Source of the DNA: Bradyrhizobium algeriense
Lineage (GTDB): Bacteria; Pseudomonadota; Alphaproteobacteria; Rhizobiales; Xanthobacteraceae
NCBI RefSeq assembly: GCF_036924595.1
Contig: NZ_JAZHRV010000001.1
Location: 5,952,001-6,016,000 of the forward strand
Direction of reading: 5' to 3'
DNA: 64,000 nt
This document shows positions 61,640-64,000 of the stretch, in pieces. Position 1 is the first letter of the stretch, and each line of letters opens with the position of its first letter. The translations under genes and the position numbers were made by a program. The notes under the pieces are model-generated. The model ran no database searches. It was not told the DNA's origin and was given only the letters and a program-made list of their open reading frames with translations.

Positions 61640-61659
61640 TCAATCAGAACCGATGTGGC

Positions 61660-62073
61660 TCAGGTCTCGATGATGACATAGCTGTCCTCGACAAGCACCG
61701 GAAACGTCTCGGCGACGTAAGGCCCCTTCTGCAGTGCTTCGCCGTTTTCGATCGCCACCGGATAGGAGCGGACCTTGACGCGCTTCGGATCGAAATAAGA
61801 TTGTCCGTTGCGCATGTCGAACTCCCAGCCGTGCCACGGGCAGCGCAACAGCTCGCCGACGCGCGAGCGCTGGTAGACGCCGGGCTCCGGCGAGGTCAGC
61901 CGCGCGACGCAGGCGGCCTTTTCCAGCGGCGCGCCCTCGTGCGGGCAGCGATTGAGCAGCGCGAAGAACTCGCCGTTGACGTGGAACACGACGATGTCGC
62001 GGCCCTCGACGCCAAACACCTTGTTGCCGCCGGGCGGGATGTCGGACGTGCGGGCGACGATGTGACGGGCCAT
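61660..62073 (-). CDS. Rieske [2Fe-2S] protein
   Basis: 137 residues from ATG 62073, with AAGGA four bases upstream. Cluster ligands: Cys43 and His45 in NRCPHEGAPL, Cys78 and His81 in CPWHGWEFD. The gap between the pairs (32 residues) is longer than the 15-17 usual in Rieske ferredoxins, with an insertion SPEPGVYQRSRVGE. It is probably an electron carrier or a non-haem oxygenase partner. It follows the amidohydrolase gene by 17 bases and ends the operon. Confidence 0.85.
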   Translation of the reverse strand: MARHIVARTSDIPPGGNKVFGVEGRDIVVFHVNGEFFALLNRCPHEGAPLEKAACVARLTSPEPGVYQRSRVGELLRCPWHGWEFDMRNGQSYFDPKRVKVRSYPVAIENGEALQKGPYVAETFPVLVEDSYVIIET

Positions 62074-62090
62074 GCTATCCTTGTCGTCGC

Positions 62091-63203
62091 TCAGAGCTTG
62101 TAGAGCGCACGCGCGTTGCCGTTGAAGATTTTCCGGCGCTCGGTCTCGCTCAGCGGCGTCTTGAAGGCAAAGCGCGGATCGTCGAAATCCCAGTGCGGAT
62201 AATCCGACGAGAACAGCAGGCGATCGGCGCCGACCCATTCGATCAGCGAGCGCAGATGTTTTGCTTCATCGGGTTCGTCGATCGGCTGCGTTGTGAACCA
62301 GAAATGCTCTTTCACATACTCGGACGGGCGGCGCTTGAGATGCGGCACCTCGCTGCGGAACGCCTCGAAATGCCGATCCATCCGCCAGGTGGCCGACGGG
62401 ATCCAGCCAAATCCACCTTCGATGAACACGATCTTGAGATCAGGGAAGCGTTCCGGCACGCCTTCGAGCACGAGGCTGGTGAGTTGCGCCGCCATGGTGT
62501 GCGCGTTCGACTGGTGTTCCTCGACATAATAAGACGGCCAGCCGCCGCCGGTCGGCGCATGCCCGCCATAGCCGCCGACGTGAATGCCGAGCGGCAGGCC
62601 GAGCTCTTGCGCGCGTGCGTAGATCGGCCAGTAGCGGCGGCGGCCGAGCGGCTCGTTGGCGCGCGGGCAGACATTGATCTGCACATAGCGGCCGATTTTT
62701 GCACAGCGCTCGATCTCGGCGATCGCGAACTGCGTATCGTCCTGGCCGGCGAGGATCGAGGCCTTCAGCCGCGGATCGCGGTCGGACCAGAACGCGAGCT
62801 GCCAGTCATTGATGGCGCGCTGGATCGCGGCGCCGAATTCCAGGTTCTGCTGCGAGAAGATGAAAAGGTCGAGCACCTGCAAAATGCCGTACTCGACGTC
62901 GAGCGGATCGAGATGCTGCTTGCGCATGAAATCGAGATCCGAGCCTGGCGGCCCGCCGGTCGGCGGCCAGGCGTCGCGGCGCGCGATCAGCGGCGAGGAG
63001 CGCGGATACGGCGTGGTGCCGATATAGGGCGTGCGCAGATGGCTTCCGTAGGTCCGAAGATGCTGCTGCCAGCGTTTCGGCAGGAACTGATCGAGGTCGC
63101 TGTGCGCATGAATGCTCGGATGCACGTCGCAATCGATGATGCGCAGCCGGCTCCTGGCGGCTTCTTCCTCGGCAAGGATAGGGCGGTCGATGACATCACT
63201 CAT
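62091..63203 (-). CDS. Amidohydrolase-2 family metal-dependent hydrolase/decarboxylase
   Basis: 370 residues. RIIDCDVHPSIHAHSDL gives the first metal ligands (Asp-x-His), PLGIHVGGYGGH a histidine near residue 210, and RLLFSSDYPHWDFDD the catalytic Asp near the C-terminus. The amidohydrolase-2 (ACMSD-like) family decarboxylates or hydrolyses aromatic acids, for example 2-amino-3-carboxymuconate semialdehyde or gamma-resorcylate. It is the middle gene of the operon, 23 bases after the neighbouring paralogue. Substrate unknown. Confidence 0.9.
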   Translation of the reverse strand: MSDVIDRPILAEEEAARSRLRIIDCDVHPSIHAHSDLDQFLPKRWQQHLRTYGSHLRTPYIGTTPYPRSSPLIARRDAWPPTGGPPGSDLDFMRKQHLDPLDVEYGILQVLDLFIFSQQNLEFGAAIQRAINDWQLAFWSDRDPRLKASILAGQDDTQFAIAEIERCAKIGRYVQINVCPRANEPLGRRRYWPIYARAQELGLPLGIHVGGYGGHAPTGGGWPSYYVEEHQSNAHTMAAQLTSLVLEGVPERFPDLKIVFIEGGFGWIPSATWRMDRHFEAFRSEVPHLKRRPSEYVKEHFWFTTQPIDEPDEAKHLRSLIEWVGADRLLFSSDYPHWDFDDPRFAFKTPLSETERRKIFNGNARALYKL

Positions 63204-63226
63204 GCGATCCTCCTTGTATTTAGGTC

Positions 63227-64000
63227 CTATGCGGCGAGCTTCAGCCGCGGAAAGGTTTCAAGCGGATTGTCGGCGCACATGCGCGTAACGATACTGGCCG
63301 GCAGATGCGGCGGCATCGGATCGTCGCCGTCGAACTGCCAGTGCGGATAGTCCGACGCGAACAGGAACATCTTGTCCGAGCCGATCTGCTCGATCACGTC
63401 GGCTATGCCTGCGGCATCCGGTGGGCCGTCGAACGGCTGCATAGTGACGCGAACATGATCGCGGATGATCGACGCCGGTTCGCGCTCGACCCACGGCACC
63501 TCGACGCGCACGCCGCGCCAGGTCTTGTTGGCGCGCCACATGAAGGCCGGCAGCCAGCTCACGCCTGATTCCATCAGCACCACTTTGAGGTCGGGGAATT
63601 TGCCGAACACGCCTTCATAGATCAGGCTCATTATCTGGGCCTGAAACGCCTGCGCTTCGGCCAGATAATATTCGTAGCGATAGGACGGCCAGCCGATCGA
63701 ACTCGGCGCGGTGCGGTAGGCGCTGCCGGCATGGATCGCGACCGGCAGCTTGTGTTTCGCAGCCGCCTGCCACACCGGCCAGTAATGCCGTCGTCCGAGC
63801 AGCGTTTCGCCCTGCGCCAGCACCAGCACGGAGACGAAGCGGTTGTCGCCGGCTCTGCGCTCGATTTCCTCCACCGCCAGATCAGGCGCCTGCAAGGGCA
63901 CCACGATCGAGGCGCTCAGCCGCGGATCTTTTGAAAGCCATTCGGCCGCGATCCAGTCGTTGATCGCCTTGCAGAAGCCGGCGGCCATATAGGAATCGAA
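63227..64000 (-). CDS. Amidohydrolase-2 family protein (5' end cut by window)
   Basis: At least 258 residues; the frame runs off the window end, so the start is not visible. The C-terminal half matches the previous protein: WPVWQAAAKHKLPVAIHAGSAYRT, LPAFMWRANKTWRGVRVEVPWVERE and KMFLFASDYPHWQFDGDD. It is likely a paralogue forming a heteromer or acting on a related substrate. First visible gene of the amidohydrolase-amidohydrolase-Rieske operon. Confidence 0.88.
   Translation of the reverse strand, partial: FDSYMAAGFCKAINDWIAAEWLSKDPRLSASIVVPLQAPDLAVEEIERRAGDNRFVSVLVLAQGETLLGRRHYWPVWQAAAKHKLPVAIHAGSAYRTAPSSIGWPSYRYEYYLAEAQAFQAQIMSLIYEGVFGKFPDLKVVLMESGVSWLPAFMWRANKTWRGVRVEVPWVEREPASIIRDHVRVTMQPFDGPPDAAGIADVIEQIGSDKMFLFASDYPHWQFDGDDPMPPHLPASIVTRMCADNPLETFPRLKLAA

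Noticed and set aside
1..64000. tRNA, rRNA, integrase, transposase and attachment-site signatures
   Set aside because: None recognised by eye on either strand; repeats found are non-coding palindromic elements without flanking mobility genes.

Overview
The window is a high-GC, gene-dense bacterial chromosome segment. Gene content and intergenic repeats point to an alphaproteobacterium of the Rhizobiales, most like Bradyrhizobium. This is inference: no rRNA or other marker gene is present. Supporting traits are Bug/TTT solute receptors, NtaA/DszA-type flavin monooxygenases, a DUF5996 protein, small cysteine-rich secreted proteins, and several families of palindromic repeats that sit just after stop codons. 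I found no tRNA, rRNA, CRISPR array, transposase or prophage gene.

Region 1 (1-8.8 kb) holds small metabolic genes: a DUF302 protein, a type II haloacid dehalogenase next to a YbaK-type deacylase, an orphan TTT receptor, and a LysR regulator divergent from a short-chain dehydrogenase. A pirin gene with a one-base frameshift, a WrbA quinone reductase and a DUF5996 protein follow.

Region 2 (8.8-24.9 kb) is a Wzx/Wzy-type polysaccharide cluster. It contains a FemAB/CelD-like acyltransferase, a JmjC-like cupin, three or four glycosyltransferases, an O-antigen polymerase/ligase, a GH26-like hydrolase, a flippase, a methyltransferase, a polysaccharide deacetylase, a Wzz-kinase fusion whose Walker A is degenerate, a WecG-type transferase and GalE. 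No Wza-type outer-membrane exporter or initiating phosphoglycosyltransferase is present, so those must be encoded elsewhere.

Region 3 (24.9-37.5 kb) has a DUF1080 protein, a cupin, a DUF2171 protein and a 1189-residue c-di-GMP protein with four GAF domains plus GGDEF and EAL. An Ldh-LLM-FAH catabolic operon, an acyltransferase-3 membrane protein, a serine hydrolase and an AhpD-like protein follow.

Region 4 (37.5-50 kb) is transport and catabolism: a D-amino-acid transaminase, a glutamate/aspartate-type ABC system (gltIJKL-like) with a terminator-like attenuator after the receptor gene, and a LysR regulator divergent from a complete tctCBA operon. An M20 peptidase with a one-base frameshift and a second flavin monooxygenase close the region.

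Region 5 (50-64 kb) holds a benzoylformate-decarboxylase-like enzyme, a GFA-fold protein that has lost its central cysteines, an old yellow enzyme, a ModE-like regulator and a second SDR. It then has a PspA-centred envelope-stress locus: a TetR regulator with three near-identical 15-bp operators, divergent pspA, two YiaA/B paralogues, a four-helix membrane protein, a GNAT-like protein and a nine-helix membrane protein. A Gly/His-rich secreted protein and a Rieske-amidohydrolase-amidohydrolase operon, cut by the window end, finish it.

The strongest candidates for something undescribed are the TetR-PspA-YiaAB-GNAT/9TM locus with its repeated 3' elements, the polysaccharide cluster with its cupin and FemAB-like modifiers, and the repeat family whose 15-bp ends supply the stop codons of two unrelated genes.
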